Below, piece by piece: positions 1 through 17,860 of a stretch of 64,000 nucleotides of DNA. The DNA comes from Ruegeria intermedia (lineage in GTDB: Bacteria > Pseudomonadota > Alphaproteobacteria > Rhodobacterales > Rhodobacteraceae), in NCBI RefSeq assembly GCF_900129345.1, contig NZ_FQVK01000015.1, positions 1-64,000 on the forward strand, given 5' to 3'. A program made the translations under genes and the position numbers. The notes beneath the pieces were generated by a model. It searched no databases and was not told the origin of the DNA. It worked only from the letters and a program-made list of their open reading frames with translations. Position 1 is the stretch's first letter. Each line of letters opens with the position of its first letter.

Positions 1-143
<143 letters not shown>

Positions 144-157
144 TCAAACTTTTTCGC

Positions 158-2275
158 TTAGGCGTATTTCGCCTGGATCTCTTCCGCGATGTTCTGCGGA
201 ACCGGATCATAGTGGTCGAACTGCATGGTGAACTGGGCACGGCCCGACGACATCGAACGCAGGGTGTTGATGTAGCCGAACATGTTGGCCAGCGGCACGA
301 AGGCCTGGATGGCGATCGCGTTGCCGCGCGGCTCCTGGCCCGACACCTGGCCCCGACGCGAGGTCAGGTCGCCGATGATGCCGCCGGTGTATTCTTCCGG
401 CGTGATCACTTCGACCTTCATGATCGGTTCCAGCAGCTTGGCGCCGGCCTTCTTCAGACCTTCGCGCATGCACATGCGGGCCGCGATTTCGAACGCCAGA
501 ACGCTCGAGTCCACGTCGTGGTACTTGCCGTCCACCAGGGCAACCTTGAAGTCGATCACCGGGAAGCCGGCCAGCGGGCCGCTGTCCATGACCGACTGGA
601 TGCCTTTTTCGACGCCCGGGATGTATTCCTTCGGAACGGCACCACCGACGATGCGGCTTTCGAACGAGTAACCTTCGCCCGGCTCGGTCGGCACGATCTC
701 CAGCTTGACTTCGGCGAACTGACCCGAACCACCCGACTGTTTCTTGTGGGTGTAGGTGTGCTCGACCGGCATCGAGATGGTTTCACGATAGGCCACCTGC
801 GGCGCACCGATGTTGGCCTCGACCTTGAACTCGCGCTTGAGGCGGTCCACCAGGATGTCCAGGTGAAGTTCGCCCATGCCCTTCATGATGGTCTGACCCG
901 ATTCCAGGTCGGTTTCCACGCGGAAGGACGGGTCTTCGGCGGCCAGACGGGCCAGACCCTGCGACATCTTCTCCTGGTCGCCCTTGGTCTTGGGCTCGAC
1001 CGCGATCTCGATCACCGGATCGGGGAAGGTCATGGTTTCCAGAACCACCGGATCCTTGGCGTCGCACAGGGTGTCACCGGTGGTGGTGTCCTTCAGACCC
1101 GCCAGCGCGATGATGTCGCCTGCAAACGCTTCTTCGATCTCTTCCCGGTTGTTCGAGTGCATCATCATCATACGACCGATGCGCTCTTTCTTGCCCTTGG
1201 TCGAGTTCAGGATCTGGTCGCCCTTGTTCATCACGCCCGAGTAGATCCGGGTGAAGGTCAGCGAACCGACGAACGGGTCGTTCATGATCTTGAATGCCAG
1301 GCCGGCGAAGGGCTCGTTGTCATCGGCACGACGTGCGATGTTGCGCTCTTCGGTCTCGTCGCCGGGCTTGAAGCCCATGTAGGGCGGCACGTCCAGCGGG
1401 CTGGGCAGATAGTCGATCACCGCGTTGAGCAGCGGCTGAACACCCTTGTTCTTGAACGCCGAACCACCCAGAACCGGAACGAAGTCCAGCGCCAGGGTGC
1501 CCTTGCGCAGCAGTTTGCGCAGGGTCGGAACGTCGGGTTCGTTGCCTTCCAGGTATTCCATCATGGCGTCGTCGTCCTGCTCGACGGCGGCCTCGATCAT
1601 CTTGCCGCGCCATTCCTCGGCCATGTCCTTGAGGCTGTCGCGGATCGGAGCCTTGACCCAGCTTGCGCCCAGGTCTTCGCCCTGCCACAGCCATTCTTCC
1701 ATGGTGACCAGGTCGATCAGGCCTTCCAGCTCGGACTCGGCGCCGATCGGGATACCGACCGGAACCGCACGGGTGCCGGTGCGCTCTTCGATCATGCGGA
1801 CGCAGTTGAAGAAGTCGGCGCCGATCTTGTCCATCTTGTTGACGAAGACCATGCGCGGAACCTTGTAGCGGTCAGCCTGACGCCACACGGTTTCGGTCTG
1901 GGGTTCGACACCGGCGTTTGCGTCCAGAACGCAGACGGCACCGTCGAGAACCGCCAGCGAACGTTCCACTTCGATGGTGAAGTCGACGTGGCCGGGGGTG
2001 TCGATGATGTTCAGGCGGTGCTTGGGGGTATCGGCGGTCTTACCGTCCTCGGTGCGCTCCCAGAAGGTGGTGGTCGCAGCCGAGGTGATGGTGATGCCGC
2101 GTTCCTGCTCCTGCTCCATCCAGTCCATGGTGGCTGCACCATCGTGCACCTCACCGATGTTGTGGGATTTGCCGGTGTAATACAGGATACGCTCCGAGCA
2201 GGTGGTCTTGCCTGCGTCGATGTGCGCCATGATACCGAAGTTTCGGTACAGTTCGAGCGGATATTCGCGTGCCAT
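158..2275 (-). CDS. fusA: Elongation factor G
   Basis: This 705-aa protein is full length for EF-G, the GTPase that drives ribosomal translocation and, with RRF, recycling. All G motifs are intact: P-loop AHIDAGKT at residues 17-24, switch I RGITI at about 59-63, DTPGH at 92-96 and NKMD at 146-149. The C-terminal domains follow in canonical order. It lies in the str operon 18 bp after rpsG and before tuf. A second, degenerate EF-G-like gene sits at 33001-34929; this copy is clearly the housekeeping one. Confidence 0.98.
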   Translation of the reverse strand: MAREYPLELYRNFGIMAHIDAGKTTCSERILYYTGKSHNIGEVHDGAATMDWMEQEQERGITITSAATTTFWERTEDGKTADTPKHRLNIIDTPGHVDFTIEVERSLAVLDGAVCVLDANAGVEPQTETVWRQADRYKVPRMVFVNKMDKIGADFFNCVRMIEERTGTRAVPVGIPIGAESELEGLIDLVTMEEWLWQGEDLGASWVKAPIRDSLKDMAEEWRGKMIEAAVEQDDDAMMEYLEGNEPDVPTLRKLLRKGTLALDFVPVLGGSAFKNKGVQPLLNAVIDYLPSPLDVPPYMGFKPGDETEERNIARRADDNEPFAGLAFKIMNDPFVGSLTFTRIYSGVMNKGDQILNSTKGKKERIGRMMMMHSNNREEIEEAFAGDIIALAGLKDTTTGDTLCDAKDPVVLETMTFPDPVIEIAVEPKTKGDQEKMSQGLARLAAEDPSFRVETDLESGQTIMKGMGELHLDILVDRLKREFKVEANIGAPQVAYRETISMPVEHTYTHKKQSGGSGQFAEVKLEIVPTEPGEGYSFESRIVGGAVPKEYIPGVEKGIQSVMDSGPLAGFPVIDFKVALVDGKYHDVDSSVLAFEIAARMCMREGLKKAGAKLLEPIMKVEVITPEEYTGGIIGDLTSRRGQVSGQEPRGNAIAIQAFVPLANMFGYINTLRSMSSGRAQFTMQFDHYDPVPQNIAEEIQAKYA

Positions 2276-2293
2276 TTGGATAAGCCTCTAGGT

Positions 2294-2779
<486 letters not shown>

Positions 2780-3151
2780 TTACTTGGGACGCTTCGCGCC
2801 GTATTTCGAACGACGCTGCTTACGGTCTTTGACGCCCTGGGTATCCAGAACACCGCGCAGGATGTGGTAGCGGACACCCGGAAGGTCTTTCACACGGCCG
2901 CCACGGATCAGGACCACCGAGTGCTCCTGCAGGTTGTGGCTTTCACCGGGGATGTACGAGATGACCTCGTAGCCGTTGGTCAGACGCACCTTGGCGACCT
3001 TCCGCATGGCCGAGTTCGGCTTTTTCGGCGTGGTGGTGTACACGCGGGTGCAGACGCCGCGCTTCTGCGGGCACTGCTCCAGGTGCATGGACTTCGAGCG
3101 TTTCACTTTGGGCTGCCGCGGCTTGCGGATCAGCTGTTGAATAGTTGGCAT
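2780..3151 (-). CDS. rpsL: 30S ribosomal protein S12
   Basis: This 123-aa protein starts [14 protein letters not shown]12 lies at the decoding centre of the small subunit and controls accuracy. Lys43 (in TPKKPNS) and Lys88 (in GRVKDLPG) are both the wild-type residues, so no streptomycin-resistance substitution is seen at these sites. The reading frame stays open upstream to about 3511, but the ATG at 3151 matches the universal S12 N-terminus, so I chose it. It is the first gene of the str operon; its promoter must lie in the 350-bp gap upstream. Confidence 0.98.
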   Translation of the reverse strand: MPTIQQLIRKPRQPKVKRSKSMHLEQCPQKRGVCTRVYTTTPKKPNSAMRKVAKVRLTNGYEVISYIPGESHNLQEHSVVLIRGGRVKDLPGVRYHILRGVLDTQGVKDRKQRRSKYGAKRPK

Positions 3152-3500
3152 TCCGGTTTCTTCCCCGTTTTGCAACACACATGACATGCACGCGCATTGC
3201 GTGCGGTTAACTTCGCTGCGCCAATGCGTCCACAAGCGCAAAACCCGCGAGCGTTCCCATTCCGAGGTGAACGTCGCGGTTCGGTTATCAGAGGGCGCGA
3301 ACGACAAAATTGTCCGGGCCTTGACCAGTCCGTTTCTGATTTCGGCTTCGGGGCGGCCCCCATACCGAGATGTCGGGCGTATAGGGGGAGTCGGCCCAAC
3401 TGTCAACAGCCACGGCCGCGCGGGGCGGAAATGGCGCCTGTTGCAGCCTGCGGCGGGCCAAGGCATAGTCCGGCGTGGCGATACCCAAGCGGACGAGATC
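3152..3500. other. Divergent intergenic region before rpsL
   Basis: These 349 bp separate the divergent starts of rpsL (minus) and the glycosyltransferase-like gene (plus). The str operon promoter and 5' leader should be here. I found no convincing -35/-10 pair, tRNA or strong hairpin. Open frames across the stretch are extensions of flanking genes and lack family-like sequence. Confidence 0.5.
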
Positions 3501-4307
3501 ATGCAAGTCATTGGCCTGTGCCGGTTCTCCTACCCTGCGATCGGCGGGTTCCAGACCGAACATGACACGATCGAGGCCCGGCGCCGCCACCTGTACCGCC
3601 CCGACCGTCTGGCCGAGCGCTTCCGCCTGTTCGAAACCTGCGCCCTGCCGGGCTTGAAGGCCCAGACCGACCCGGATTTCGAATTGATCATCGTGACCGG
3701 CACTTGCCTGCCGGCACCGGCCAAGGCCCGCCTGCGCGACCTGACGACCGACATGCACCAGGTCAGGATCCTCGAGCGCGCCCCGGGACAACATCGCCCG
3801 GTGATGAAGCAGATCCTCAACGACGCCCGCCGTCATCCTGACCGCCCCTGCCTGCATTTCCGCCATGATGACGATGACGCCATCGCGGTGGACTTCATCG
3901 AAAGCTTGCGGCAGGCGGCGGTCGAGGCGGCCGAACTTGCGGCCCGCAACCCGGCCGTGGCGATCGATTTCGATCAGGGCTACCTGGCCCGGTTCGGTCC
4001 CTTCGGCGTTCAAGCCAAGCCGGTCCGGCGCAGGCTGCTGGGCGTGGGTCTGGGTATGCTCATCCAGGGCGACAGCCCCTTGACCATCATGAATTTCGCC
4101 CATCAGCGCATGGGACGGTTCATGCCGGTGGTCACGGTGTCCGATCGCCCGATGTGGGTCCGGACGTTCAATGGCTTCAACGACTCCCAAAGGGCGCGAA
4201 CCAACCGCAACCCCCTGCCCGTCCTCGGCGACGCAGAGCGGGACCTGTTCCGCACCCGGTTCGCAATCGACGCGGACGCCGTCCGCCGGGGCTACGCCGA
4301 GGCGTGA
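3501..4307 (+). CDS. Putative rhamnosyltransferase-like glycosyltransferase
   Basis: This 268-aa protein begins [20 protein letters not shown] and continues with [20 protein letters not shown], the pattern of the putative rhamnosyl transferase family common in Roseobacters. An acidic HDDDDAIA stretch near residue 123 resembles the DxD metal and nucleotide-sugar site of GT-A glycosyltransferases. The ATG at 3501 was chosen because the family N-terminus starts there; upstream codons are unlike the family. It is a single gene whose 3' end overlaps the convergent DMT gene by 16 bp. The sugar donor and acceptor cannot be told from sequence. Confidence 0.8.
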   Translation: MQVIGLCRFSYPAIGGFQTEHDTIEARRRHLYRPDRLAERFRLFETCALPGLKAQTDPDFELIIVTGTCLPAPAKARLRDLTTDMHQVRILERAPGQHRPVMKQILNDARRHPDRPCLHFRHDDDDAIAVDFIESLRQAAVEAAELAARNPAVAIDFDQGYLARFGPFGVQAKPVRRRLLGVGLGMLIQGDSPLTIMNFAHQRMGRFMPVVTVSDRPMWVRTFNGFNDSQRARTNRNPLPVLGDAERDLFRTRFAIDADAVRRGYAEA

Positions 4308-5161
4308 AGCCTCCGCTCGCGGAACAGGGTGAACAGCCCCGCCCCCACGACCAACGCCGCGCCCAGCATCGTCAGCCGGTCTGGCCAGTCGCCGAACACG
4401 GCCCAGCCCAGCACCAGCGCCCAGATCAGGCTGGTATAGCGGAACGGCGCCACGAACCCGACCTCGCCCACCCGCATGACCATCACGCTGAACAGATACC
4501 CTAGCAAAACGAAAATGGCAGCCGACCCGATCAGCAGACCCGTCGGCGCGGCGACCGGCACCCATCCCTGGAACACCGAGGCCACGGCCGCCGCCAGGGT
4601 GATCGTCAGCGACGTCGCCAGCGTCACCACCATCGAGGGCACCTCGGGCGACATCCGCCGCGTGACCAGGTCGCGCGCGGTCACGCAGATCACAGCCACC
4701 AGCGCATAGAGCGCATACAGGCTGAACCCGTCCGGCCCCGGCCGTACGATCAGCAGCATTCCGGTAAACCCCATGGCGATGGCCAGCATCCGCCGCCAGC
4801 CGATCGGCTCGGCGAAGAACAGCGCGGCGCCCAGAGTCACCGTCAGCGGCAGCGCCTGCAGAACCGCCGTCACATTGGCCAGCGGCATGTGCATCAGCGC
4901 GGTCAGAAAGAAGAACGTCGCCAGCAACTCGGACAACGAGCGCACCGCCACCAGAACCCGATCATGGCCGGAAAACCGCAGGTGCAACGCACCCAGATGC
5001 CGTGCCAGCAGGAACACCAGGGCCGTGGCCAGCAGGCCGCGCATCGCAACCAGCTGGAACAGGGGCAGATCCTGCCCCGCCGCCTTGACCAGCGTATCGT
5101 TCACGGTGAAGGCGGCCATGCTGCCCATCATCAGCAGCGCGCCCTTGACATTCGGTGTCAT
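4292..5161 (-). CDS. EamA/DMT-superfamily transporter
   Basis: This 289-aa hydrophobic protein has about ten predicted membrane segments in two repeats, the layout of EamA-type drug/metabolite exporters. The N-terminus (MTPNVKGALLMMGSMAAFTV, then NDTLVK) is typical of Rhodobacterales members. Substrates in this family are varied (amino acids, S-adenosylmethionine, metabolites), so no substrate is assigned. It ends head-on into the glycosyltransferase gene with a 16-bp overlap. The Shine-Dalgarno sequence is weak. Confidence 0.88.
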   Translation of the reverse strand: MTPNVKGALLMMGSMAAFTVNDTLVKAAGQDLPLFQLVAMRGLLATALVFLLARHLGALHLRFSGHDRVLVAVRSLSELLATFFFLTALMHMPLANVTAVLQALPLTVTLGAALFFAEPIGWRRMLAIAMGFTGMLLIVRPGPDGFSLYALYALVAVICVTARDLVTRRMSPEVPSMVVTLATSLTITLAAAVASVFQGWVPVAAPTGLLIGSAAIFVLLGYLFSVMVMRVGEVGFVAPFRYTSLIWALVLGWAVFGDWPDRLTMLGAALVVGAGLFTLFRERRLHASA

Positions 5162-5240
5162 GGAAATGGGCCCATTGGGAAATCAACGGCCCATTGGCCC
5201 GCGCCGCCGACCCGTTGTCAATATGCCGAGAGCACTCGGG

Positions 5241-5272
5241 AAAACGAAAAAGGCCCCGCAGATGCGGGGCCT
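5241..5272 (-). terminator. Intrinsic terminator of rpoBC
   Basis: On the minus strand AGGCCCCG pairs with CGGGGCCT around a six-base loop, followed by TTTTTCGTTTT. It lies 25 bp after the rpoC stop codon, a classical Rho-independent terminator for the rpoBC transcript. Confidence 0.9.
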
Positions 5273-5296
5273 GTCTCGTTCGACGGAAACCGCCGT

Positions 5297-9538
<4,242 letters not shown>

Positions 9539-9590
9539 TTGTTACCTCAAATCTTGCGGAAGGGGGGACGGGAGAAAGGGCGCGCGGCCC

Positions 9591-13727
<4,137 letters not shown>

Positions 13728-13854
13728 GTCAGATGTCACCTTTCGATATTCTCAGCGGACAAAGGCACCGCCGGGCTCCGGCACCTTTTCCATACGAGAC
13801 GACACGTCCGGATCAATTCATGGCCACCGTCCCGAGTGGCAGCCTCCCGATCCG

Positions 13855-13910
13855 CGAACCGCGTCTTAGAAAACACCCCGCCGCATGGGGCCCTTTCTAA
13901 GACAGGTTCG
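13855..13910 (-). promoter_or_regulatory. Long hairpin in the rplL-rpoB gap (possible RNase III or attenuator site)
   Basis: A nested inverted repeat has an outer CGAACC/GGTTCG stem, a small bulge, then a perfect 10-bp stem GTCTTAGAAA/TTTCTAAGAC and an inner CCCC/GGGG helix. It lies in the 251-bp gap between rplL and rpoB. In E. coli the same gap carries an attenuator and an RNase III processing site. There is no T-run after the stem, so processing fits better than termination. The repeat is seen; the role is inferred. Confidence 0.65.
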
Positions 13911-13978
13911 GCTGAGCCCGGATTCCTCCGGACCCAGCCAGAATTTGCGGTGCTTCAGCGATGCACCAGCAGACCGAC

Positions 13979-14356
13979 TTAGGCCAGCTCGACCTCGGCG
14001 CCAGCTGCTTCCAGCTTGCCTTTGATCTCTTCGGCTTCCGCCTTGTCCACGCCTTCTTTGATCTTGCCGCCGGCTTCGACCAGTTCCTTGGCTTCTTTCA
14101 GGCCCAGGCCGGTGATGCCGCGAACTTCTTTGATGACGTTGATTTTCGAAGCGCCGGCGTTCTTCAGAACGACGTCGAATTCGGTCTTCTCTTCCTCGGC
14201 TGCGCCACCGGCGTCACCGCCAGCTGCTGCGACCATGACGGCGCCGCCAGCTGCGGGCTCGATGCCGTACTCGTCCTTGAGGATGGTTTTCAGTTCTTGT
14301 GCTTCCAGCAGGGTCAGACCAACGATCTCTTCTGCCAGTTTCTTCAGATCAGCCAT
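13979..14356 (-). CDS. rplL: 50S ribosomal protein L7/L12
   Basis: This 125-aa acidic protein begins [20 protein letters not shown] (dimerisation domain), then has an Ala/Gly-rich hinge at about residues 37-55, then the globular domain with KTEFDVVL and [12 protein letters not shown] that binds translation GTPases. The size is normal. It lies downstream of rplJ, with which it forms the flexible stalk (L10 plus L7/L12 dimers). The gap to rplJ is 79 bp. Confidence 0.98.
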   Translation of the reverse strand: MADLKKLAEEIVGLTLLEAQELKTILKDEYGIEPAAGGAVMVAAAGGDAGGAAEEEKTEFDVVLKNAGASKINVIKEVRGITGLGLKEAKELVEAGGKIKEGVDKAEAEEIKGKLEAAGAEVELA

Positions 14357-14435
14357 TGTATCAGCTCTTTCCGTTTACAGTGTGTGTTCCAACGTCAGGG
14401 CATGCGCCCCACGCAGATCATTCAGTGCCAACCGC

Positions 14436-14954
14436 TTACGCAGCTTCCGCCTTCTCTTCGATGGTGGAAAGGATGCTTGCGATGTTGCTTGCAGGTGCGC
14501 CAATCGCGCCAGCGATGTTCGAAGCAGGTGCGCCAATGCAGCCCACGATCGAAGCAATGAGCTCCTCACGCGACGGCATTTTCGAGACGGCTTCGACGCC
14601 GGCACGGTCCAGAGCGTTCTCGCCCATAGCACCGCCAAGGATTTCGAACTTCTTGTTCTCCTTGGCGAAGTCCTCGGCCACCTTGGCTGCTGCCACGGGG
14701 TCCTCGGAATAGGTCAGAACGGTCATACCCGTCAGCAGGTCGGCCATGCTTTCACACGGCTTACCCTCGAGGGCGATTTTGGCGAGCCTGTTCTTGGCAA
14801 CACGCACGGAACCGCCCGCTTCGCGTGCACGCGCGCGCAGGTCCTGCATCTCGGCAACTGTCAGACCGGCGTAGTGAGCAACCACCACGACGCCAGAGCT
14901 TTCGAAGATCTGGCCGAGTTCCTCGACCACTTTCTCTTTCTGGGCTCTATCCAC
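14436..14954 (-). CDS. rplJ: 50S ribosomal protein L10
   Basis: This 172-aa protein forms the base of the ribosomal stalk and binds 23S rRNA and L7/L12 dimers. I start it at the GTG at 14954 (reading as [17 protein letters not shown]), which has TTGGAGAG seven bases upstream and matches the family N-terminus. An in-frame TTG four codons earlier overlaps that ribosome-binding site and is rejected. It is separated from rplA by a Hint-domain gene, so it needs its own promoter and leader. Confidence 0.96.
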   Translation of the reverse strand: MDRAQKEKVVEELGQIFESSGVVVVAHYAGLTVAEMQDLRARAREAGGSVRVAKNRLAKIALEGKPCESMADLLTGMTVLTYSEDPVAAAKVAEDFAKENKKFEILGGAMGENALDRAGVEAVSKMPSREELIASIVGCIGAPASNIAGAIGAPASNIASILSTIEEKAEAA

Positions 14955-15120
14955 AGTTCTCTCCAAGTTAGGGACGAAATATCATCCCGGCTCAATTTTG
15001 CCGGGCTCGCACCCGGCGTTCAGGTCCGTGATACGGGGTGGAGCCAAAATATCGCCCGAGGGTGGGACCCTCGATCTTTTGGTCTTACCCGTCTCAGGCA
15101 GGAAATTAAGACCCCAAGCA
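14955..15120 (-). promoter_or_regulatory. rplJ leader with three hairpins (probable L10 autoregulatory leader)
   Basis: Reading towards rplJ there are three perfect stems: GGTCTTA/TAAGACC with a 19-base loop (15081-15113), CGAGGGT/ACCCTCG (15057-15073) and GCCGGG/CCCGGC (15000-15017). In many bacteria L10(L12)4 binds a structured leader upstream of rplJ and represses translation. The position and the stacked helices fit that role. I could not match the kink-turn consensus by eye. Confidence 0.6.
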
Positions 15121-15148
15121 GGGCCACCCACCGTCTTGGACGAAACGA

Positions 15149-15180
15149 AATAAAGCGCACGACGAATCGCACGCTTTATT
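15149..15180 (-). terminator. Hairpin after the Hint gene, candidate terminator
   Basis: AATAAAGCG pairs with CGCTTTATT, and four more inner pairs (two of them wobble in RNA) close a six-base loop. On the minus strand it is followed by TTTCGTTTCG. It lies about 70 bp after the Hint gene stop and could separate that gene from the rplJ leader. It could instead be the first element of the leader. Confidence 0.5.
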
Positions 15181-15247
15181 CCGCAGCCCTCTTTAGGGCA
15201 GATGGACGGGGTTTCCAAGCCCAAATTTCGCCAGCGAAGGCGCCCGC

Positions 15248-16300
15248 TCAAGCCTCGGACGGGATGTGAAGATGCGCTCTCAGCAACGCCGCGTCCGCGG
15301 TATTGATCGACATCGCCGCCGTCGGCCCGAAATCGGCCACCCAGCGGTCGATATCCGGGAACAGCGCCAGGATTTCGTCCCGCTGCGCGCTTGACAGGGC
15401 GCTCACGGAATTCTCGGCCAGGAAAAAGCTCTCGGTCAGTGCGCCGTTTGACCGGACCAGTTGATGGCGATCAAACATGAAATGCGTGTATCGCACGGTT
15501 TCCATCCTGCGCCTCGCCACCCCCGGCAATCCGCACAGATGTTTTGCCGCCACCAGAACTTCGGACTCTCCGAACAACATCTCGGCCATGGAGGCCGCGA
15601 CAAGCACCCGATGCTGCGGCGACAGGACCAGTTCCCGCGTATTCCCGATCACGCCGGGCGCGAAGACGACCGGCGCGAAAGCGCCAGCACCTTCGACTTC
15701 GGAATGGCCGACCCATCGAACCACCTGCAGCCCCGCGTCGCGGGTCCAGACCTTGTGCCCCGGGATGATATCCTCGATCGGCACCTCGCCCTGCTCGGCG
15801 CGGATCATGGTTCCCGGACCGAAACAGGCCACGAAATTGGAATAGCGGGATGACCCCGTATTCGACCCGCTGACCTTGATGTAGGACGTTCCCGAGACCA
15901 GCGGGTCCGAGGTCGCGTAGCCCCAGACATTGGAGGTCTGTCCGTTCTGGGAGAACACGTAGATATCGATTTCAGGTCCGGTCGGGTTGCCGTTGGCGTC
16001 CAGTGCGCGCACGGTGATGATCGACTCGCTTTCGACCTGCGTGCCGTTCGCGACCATCCCCTTGCCGTCGGTGATCACGTGGCGCGACGGTTGGTCATCG
16101 TTAAACACGTTTTGGGCGGCCTGTCCACGAGATCTGTCGTCCAGCGTGATTGTCGCGCCGGTCCCGGCGGAATACTGAAAGATCGTCCCGTTCGGCGTGT
16201 CCGAGTTGTTGATGATCGGATTGCCGACAATGGACGCATTGGAACTGCTCGTGACGATCAGGCTCTCGCTGTCCTGGGCAAAAAAACTTCTTTGAACCAT
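15248..16300 (-). CDS. Hint-domain protein
   Basis: This 350-aa protein has a Ser/Asn/Thr-rich, beta-type N-terminal region (1-150) and then a Hint (hedgehog/intein-like) domain from Cys159 (CFGPGTMIRAEQGEVPIEDI) through LSPQHRVLV to about residue 300. Rhodobacterales carry many such Hint_2 proteins, often secreted or surface-linked. Their self-processing role is inferred from the fold and not tested. The ATG at 16300 has AAGGA closely upstream; an upstream in-frame Met is less likely. It interrupts the usual rplA-rplJ neighbourhood. No signal peptide is evident. Confidence 0.85.
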   Translation of the reverse strand: MVQRSFFAQDSESLIVTSSSNASIVGNPIINNSDTPNGTIFQYSAGTGATITLDDRSRGQAAQNVFNDDQPSRHVITDGKGMVANGTQVESESIITVRALDANGNPTGPEIDIYVFSQNGQTSNVWGYATSDPLVSGTSYIKVSGSNTGSSRYSNFVACFGPGTMIRAEQGEVPIEDIIPGHKVWTRDAGLQVVRWVGHSEVEGAGAFAPVVFAPGVIGNTRELVLSPQHRVLVAASMAEMLFGESEVLVAAKHLCGLPGVARRRMETVRYTHFMFDRHQLVRSNGALTESFFLAENSVSALSSAQRDEILALFPDIDRWVADFGPTAAMSINTADAALLRAHLHIPSEA

Positions 16301-16426
16301 TATCCTTGCTACCGTCTCTACCCCGCGCGACCGGCGCGGCGCCACACCTCAAGCCGGTTTTAGCGAATTGTCATCCGGTTGCAAAAGCAAAACTGCCATC
16401 TTCCTTGACGGATACTGGCTCGACCG

Positions 16427-16464
16427 AAACGCAAAGCCCCCGGCAAGGCGTGCTTGCCGGGGGC
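16427..16464 (-). terminator. Intrinsic terminator of rplKA
   Basis: A perfect 12-bp stem, GCCCCCGGCAAG/CTTGCCGGGGGC, with a five-base loop (16436-16464) is followed on the minus strand by TTTGCGTTTCG. It lies 26 bp after the rplA stop and ends the rplK-rplA transcript before the Hint gene. Confidence 0.85.
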
Positions 16465-16489
16465 ATGTCGTTGACTCCGATGGGTCGGC

Positions 16490-17188
16490 TTATTCGCTGG
16501 CCGCCTCGGCGACGTCCACGGTCACGCCGGGGCCCATGGTCGAGCTCAGCGCGATCTTCTTCATGTAGGTGCCCTTGGCGCCCGACGGCTTGGCCTTGGC
16601 CACGGCCGAAATGAAGGCGCGGACGTTCTCGGCCAGCTTGGCTTCGTCGAAGGACGCCTTGCCGACGCCGGCATGCACCACGCCGCCTTTTTCCGCCTTG
16701 AACTGAACCTCACCGCCCTTGGCTGCTTCCACGGCCGCTTTCACGTCCATGGTCACGGTGCCGACCTTGGGGTTTGGCATCAGGTTGCGGGGGCCCAGGA
16801 TCTTGCCCAGGCGGCCGACGATCGGCATCATGTCCGGGGTCGCGATGCAGCGGTCAAAGTCGATGTTGCCGGCCTGAATGCTTTCCATCAGGTCCTCGGC
16901 GCCGACGATGTCCGCACCGGCCTCTTTCGCCTCGTCCGCCTTGGCGCCACGGGCGAAGACGGCAACGCGCATGTCCTTGCCGGTGCCGTTCGGCAGACCG
17001 ACGACGCCGCGCACCATCTGGTCGGCGTGGCGGGTGTCGACACCCAGGTTCATGGCGATTTCGATGGTTTCGTCGAACTTCGCGGTCGCGTTGGCCTTGA
17101 CCAGTTTGACAGCTTCCTCGACCGACAGGTTTTCCTTGCCGGCGACAGCTTCGCGCGCTGCGCGGGTACGTTTACCGAGTTTTGCCAT
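16490..17188 (-). CDS. rplA: 50S ribosomal protein L1
   Basis: This 232-aa protein starts [15 protein letters not shown] and contains the L1 signature around [18 protein letters not shown]1 forms the mobile stalk at the exit site of the large subunit. In other bacteria it represses its own operon by binding rplK-rplA mRNA. It starts one base after the rplK stop, so the two are translationally coupled, and a strong terminator follows. Confidence 0.98.
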   Translation of the reverse strand: MAKLGKRTRAAREAVAGKENLSVEEAVKLVKANATAKFDETIEIAMNLGVDTRHADQMVRGVVGLPNGTGKDMRVAVFARGAKADEAKEAGADIVGAEDLMESIQAGNIDFDRCIATPDMMPIVGRLGKILGPRNLMPNPKVGTVTMDVKAAVEAAKGGEVQFKAEKGGVVHAGVGKASFDEAKLAENVRAFISAVAKAKPSGAKGTYMKKIALSSTMGPGVTVDVAEAASE

Positions 17189-17189
17189 C

Positions 17190-17639
17190 TTACTTCACCT
17201 CGATGCCCATGGAACGGGCCGAGCCCAGGATGATCTGCATTGCGCCTTCGATGTCATTGGCGTTCAGATCCTTCATCTTGGCTTCGGCGATTTCACGCAC
17301 CTGAGCCACCGTGACGGTCGCAACGGTCTCGCGGCCGGGGTTCTCTGCGCCTTTCGGGCGGTTGCGCTTGCCGACCGGCTTCAGACCGGCTGCCTTCTTC
17401 AGGTAGTACGACGCCGGCGGCGTCTTGATGTCCATGGTAAAGGACTTGTCCTGATAGTAGGTAATCACGGTCGGGCACGGAGCGCCGGGCTCCATGTCTG
17501 CGGTCTTGGCGTTGAACGCCTTGCAGAATTCCATGATGTTGATACCGCGCTGACCCAGCGCCGGACCAACCGGCGGCGACGGGTTTGCCTGACCTGCAGG
17601 AACCTGCAGCTTCATCGTACCAGCAAGCTTCTTGGCCAT
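17190..17639 (-). CDS. rplK: 50S ribosomal protein L11
   Basis: This 149-aa protein starts [20 protein letters not shown] with the conserved [19 protein letters not shown]. It binds the GTPase-associated centre of 23S rRNA and is needed for RelA activation. The start has GAAAGGA upstream, and a perfect 18-bp palindrome lies just before that. It is the first gene of the rplK-rplA pair. The normal neighbour nusG is displaced by an ATP-grasp gene. Confidence 0.98.
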   Translation of the reverse strand: MAKKLAGTMKLQVPAGQANPSPPVGPALGQRGINIMEFCKAFNAKTADMEPGAPCPTVITYYQDKSFTMDIKTPPASYYLKKAAGLKPVGKRNRPKGAENPGRETVATVTVAQVREIAEAKMKDLNANDIEGAMQIILGSARSMGIEVK

Positions 17640-17659
17640 TTGGTTTTCCTTTCAACATA

Positions 17660-17677
17660 GGTGAAACGCGTTTCACC
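17660..17677 (-). promoter_or_regulatory. 18-bp perfect palindrome in the rplK 5' region
   Basis: GGTGAAACG/CGTTTCACC forms an uninterrupted palindrome that ends about 20 bp before the rplK start codon, directly upstream of its ribosome-binding site. It could be a protein operator or, as RNA, part of an L1 autoregulatory site. Only the sequence symmetry is certain. Confidence 0.5.
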
Positions 17678-17860
17678 CGGTTTGTGTTGCGTGGTCCGAT
17701 CCGGAATCGCGATCCCTGCGATCTCCCACGAGAGAATCTCGCCCGAAGACGATAGGGGCGGCGTTTACAGCGGAACGGAGGAGTTGGCAAGGGGCTGCCG
17801 GCAGGACCTGAACACAGGCCCGCCCGGCCGCATGCGCCTCGGCAGCTCGGCGACGGCGCC

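Noticed and set aside
13728..13739. GTG start for rpoB four codons upstream
   Set aside because: The GTG lies inside the AAAGGTG ribosome-binding site of the ATG at 13727, which matches the family start.
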